Positions 4,785-6,984 of a stretch of DNA of 6,984 nucleotides are shown here, in pieces. This DNA is from Firmicutes bacterium UBA1535. GTDB taxonomy: Bacteria; Bacillota; Clostridia; Tissierellales; Sedimentibacteraceae. Below the pieces are notes generated by a model. It saw nothing but the letters and a program-made list of their open reading frames with translations. It ran no database searches and was not told where the DNA came from. How positions within the stretch are numbered: position 1 is the first letter of the stretch; each line of letters opens with the position of its first letter. The position numbers and the translations under genes were made by a program. The stretch lies in assembly GCA_002323775.1 (NCBI GenBank), contig DCPV01000149.1, positions 18,109 to 25,092 on the forward strand. The letters run 5' to 3'.

Positions 4785-5813
4785 ATGAAAAAGAATATTG
4801 GTAAAATTCTAATTGTTTCTACAATAATTCTTTTACTCGTCATAATTGTTTCCTGCTGTATAGGAGCGGCGAGCATAAAAGTAAGTGAAGCATTTAAAGT
4901 TTTAATTAATAAGATTTTTAAAATAAATATTGGCATGGATGAGATAGCCGATTCAACTCAAACTATAATTTGGAAGATAAGATTTCCAAGAATTTTAGTT
5001 GCATTGCTGGTTGGAGGAACTCTTTCAGTTGCAGGAGCTACATATCAGGGCTTATTGAAAAACCCTATGGCTGACCCTTATGTTATAGGGGTATCCTCAG
5101 GAGCTGCTTTTGGTGCAGCAATAGGTATATCTTCTAAAATAGTATTTAATTTTTTTGGACTTTCCTTTGTCTCTATTATGGCATTTGTAAGTGCCATACT
5201 TGTTATGCTGATAGTGTATAGAATAGCTAAGATTGGTAATAAAGTTCCTATAACCACATTATTGCTAAGCGGTATAGCCATAGGTAATTTTCTAACAGCC
5301 TTTACATCATTAATTATGATATTTGCTGGTGATAATATGAACAAAATATTCTTTTGGACGATAGGTTCATTTTCAGGAAAAGGCTGGGAGCAACTTGCTT
5401 CTGTATTGCATTATGTAGTAATTGGAATAATTATAATTTATTTTTATGCTAAAGATTTGAACATTATACTTTTAGGAGAGGACACAGCGAGCAATTTAGG
5501 TGTTAATGTTGAAAGAGTAAAGAAGATACTTCTTATAACAAGCACTATAATTACAGCGGCAGTTGTATCAATATCAGGTATAATCGGTTTTATAGGGCTA
5601 ATCATACCTCATATAGCTAGAATGGTGGTTGGACCTGATAATAAGTCTCTAATTCCAACATCCTTTGTTTTTGGTGCTATACTTCTCATAATTTGCGATA
5701 CAATTGCGAGAAGCATTTTATCTCAGGAAATACCAGTAGGACTTATAACCTCAATACTTGGAGGACCATTTTTTGTATATTTGCTAAGGAATAAAAAGAG
5801 AGAGATAAATTAA
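4785..5813 (+). CDS. btuC: Cobalamin ABC transporter, FecCD-type permease
   Basis: Membrane channel subunit that takes B12 from BtuF through the cytoplasmic membrane as a dimer. It has 342 residues, the usual size, with about ten hydrophobic segments. The ribosome site GAAAGG (4771-4776) lies eight bases before the ATG. Family marks are RFPR (66-69), GATYQGLLKNPMADPYVIG (84-102) followed by SSGAA, WTIGSFSGKGW (191-201), the cytoplasmic coupling segment GEDTASNLGV (231-240) that docks onto the ATPase, GIIGFIGLIIPHIAR (265-279), and PVGLITSILGGPFFVYLL near the end. All are intact. The FecCD family also carries siderophores and haem; B12 is inferred from the riboswitch before btuF. It is 242 bp after btuF and 90 bp before the ATPase gene. 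Confidence 0.94.
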   Translation: MKKNIGKILIVSTIILLLVIIVSCCIGAASIKVSEAFKVLINKIFKINIGMDEIADSTQTIIWKIRFPRILVALLVGGTLSVAGATYQGLLKNPMADPYVIGVSSGAAFGAAIGISSKIVFNFFGLSFVSIMAFVSAILVMLIVYRIAKIGNKVPITTLLLSGIAIGNFLTAFTSLIMIFAGDNMNKIFFWTIGSFSGKGWEQLASVLHYVVIGIIIIYFYAKDLNIILLGEDTASNLGVNVERVKKILLITSTIITAAVVSISGIIGFIGLIIPHIARMVVGPDNKSLIPTSFVFGAILLIICDTIARSILSQEIPVGLITSILGGPFFVYLLRNKKREIN

Positions 5814-5823
5814 ATTTTCACGC

Positions 5824-5865
5824 ATAATTTACTAGCTCAATAAAAATAATACAAAGGTAAATTAT
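5824..5865 (+). repeat. Inverted repeat between btuC and btuD
   Basis: ATAATTTAC (5824-5832) and its exact inverse GTAAATTAT (5857-5865) are 24 bases apart. The stem would be AU-rich and weak, with no T run. It could be chance in DNA this AT-rich. Confidence 0.3.
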
Positions 5866-5903
5866 TATTTAAAAATATAACAATCAAAAGGATGTGAAAA
5901 TCT

Positions 5904-6984
5904 ATGTCTATAAATGAAAATATAATTGAACTACAAAATATAACTGTAAAATACGGCGAGCATGAAGTTTTAAAAAACATTAGCTTTAATATTAAAAAGG
6001 GCGAATTTACAAGCATAATAGGACCAAATGGAGCAGGGAAATCAACTGTTTTAAAGTCTATAATGAAAAACATAGATTTAAGCTCAGGAGATATTAGCAT
6101 TAAAGGAAAAAGCATTAAAAAAACGACTCATAAAGAAAAGGCCTGTATAATTGGATTTGTACCTCAGGAGTTTAATATATCTTTTGATTTTACGGTATAT
6201 GAAATAGTTGCTATGGGAAGAAATCCTTATTTGTCAAAATTTAAAAAATCTAAATATGATGATAACAAAATAATTGAAGAATCCCTGAAAAAAACAAATA
6301 CATATGAATTTAAGGACAAGTATTTCAACAGCCTTAGCGGCGGAGAAAAGCAAAGAGTAATAATTGCAAGAGCTTTGGCACAGCAGCCGGAAATTCTTAT
6401 ATTAGATGAGGCAACATCAAGCTTAGACATACATCATCAATTAGACATATTAGAGCTTATACATTCGTTAAATAGAGAAGACGGACTAAGCGTTGTCACT
6501 ATAATGCACGACCTTAATTTAGCCTCAAGATTTAGCGATAATATTATACTCCTGAGTAAAAATGGTATAATCAAGCAAGGCAAGCCAAGCGAGGTTATAG
6601 ATGAAAATGTTCTAAAAAATATTTATGATATGGACATGGTAGTAAGAGAAAATAAGCTTTTATCATATACAGAAATAATACCTCTTAGGATAAGAAAATC
6701 AAAGGAAAATAAGAATATTCATATTCACGTTATATGCGGCGGCGGAACAGGAGAATATATATTGCAAAAGCTATATTCTGAGAGATATGAGATAAGCTGT
6801 GGAATTTTAAGCGAGGTCGACAGTGATTTAGATTTGTGCAGAAGCTTAAATCTTGATTTTGTAGCAGAAAATCCTTTCTCCAAGTTTAGTAAGGAGAGTA
6901 TTGCAAAAAATAAACAATTGATTGATAAAAGCGATATAATAATATTAACAGATGTAGCAGTTGGACATGGCAACCTTGATAATA
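5904..6984 (+). CDS. btuD: Cobalamin ABC transporter ATPase with extra C-terminal domain (partial)
   Basis: ATP-binding subunit that powers B12 uptake with BtuC. The reading frame stays open to the right edge, giving 360 residues without a stop, so the 3' end is missing. AGGATGTG (5889-5896) is a good ribosome site. The ABC domain (about 7-250) is complete: Walker A GPNGAGKST (40-48), Q-loop Gln88 in FVPQEF, signature LSGGE (144-148), Walker B ILILDE (164-169) with catalytic Glu169, D-loop SSLD (172-175) and switch His202. Ordinary BtuD/FecE proteins stop near 250-270. Here a further domain begins about residue 272 with a strand and a glycine-rich turn, HVICGGGTGEYIL (275-287), then ISCGILSEVDSD, ENPFSKFS, and DIIILTDVAVGHGNL. 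It looks like a Rossmann-type nucleotide-binding fold. I recall similar tails on other bacterial B12/haem-type ATPases but cannot name the domain or its role. Confidence 0.92.
   Translation, partial: MSINENIIELQNITVKYGEHEVLKNISFNIKKGEFTSIIGPNGAGKSTVLKSIMKNIDLSSGDISIKGKSIKKTTHKEKACIIGFVPQEFNISFDFTVYEIVAMGRNPYLSKFKKSKYDDNKIIEESLKKTNTYEFKDKYFNSLSGGEKQRVIIARALAQQPEILILDEATSSLDIHHQLDILELIHSLNREDGLSVVTIMHDLNLASRFSDNIILLSKNGIIKQGKPSEVIDENVLKNIYDMDMVVRENKLLSYTEIIPLRIRKSKENKNIHIHVICGGGTGEYILQKLYSERYEISCGILSEVDSDLDLCRSLNLDFVAENPFSKFSKESIAKNKQLIDKSDIIILTDVAVGHGNLDN

Noticed and set aside
4676..4936. Hydrophobic open frame on the - strand over the start of btuC
   Set aside because: It is antisense to the membrane segments of btuC, which produce a false hydrophobic pattern on the other strand.
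5078..6973. Several - strand open frames across btuC and btuD
   Set aside because: All are antisense to well-supported genes and lack starts with ribosome sites or any recognisable motif.
1..6984. CRISPR arrays, insertion sequences, rRNA or tRNA genes
   Set aside because: I found no regularly spaced direct repeats, no transposase frame and no conserved rRNA or tRNA sequence on either strand.

Overview
The window is AT-rich, with strong Shine-Dalgarno sites, frequent TTG starts, lipoprotein signals and an EndoAI/EndoA-type toxin-antitoxin pair. Together these point to a low-GC Gram-positive bacterium, most likely an anaerobic spore-former of the Clostridia/Tissierellia kind. This is inference from gene content and style; no rRNA or other phylogenetic marker is present.

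Left part (1-1700, + strand). A clean intrinsic terminator closes whatever lies upstream. Next comes a 168-residue lipoprotein that resembles the GerS/YdcC-type lipoprotein of spore-formers, mainly by its place next to the toxin-antitoxin pair. A 337-bp stretch follows that holds no convincing gene but does hold a GC-richer structured element ending in a terminator-like hairpin. An extended -10 promoter then drives a two-gene toxin-antitoxin operon: a ribbon-helix-helix antitoxin (MazE/EndoAI type) and an mRNA interferase (MazF/EndoA type). Both seem to start at TTG and are separated by one base. In Bacillus and many Clostridia an alanine racemase gene sits between the lipoprotein and the antitoxin; here it is missing.

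Middle (1640-3115, - strand). folC, folylpolyglutamate synthase, runs convergent with the toxin operon. A long, nearly continuous hairpin separates the two 3' ends. folC has its own recognisable promoter facing away from the B12 locus.

Right part (3190-6984, + strand). This is a vitamin B12 uptake operon. A cobalamin riboswitch with a readable antiterminator/terminator switch precedes the substrate-binding lipoprotein (btuF), the FecCD-type permease (btuC) and the ATPase (btuD). btuF and btuC are separated by three hairpins in a row and a possible second promoter. The ATPase has a complete ABC domain followed by an extra C-terminal domain with a glycine-rich loop; it runs off the right edge of the window, so its end is not seen. 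Most of the window is well-known biology. The parts worth a second look are the ATPase fusion, the structured element before the toxin operon, the lost alr slot, and the layered control of the B12 genes.
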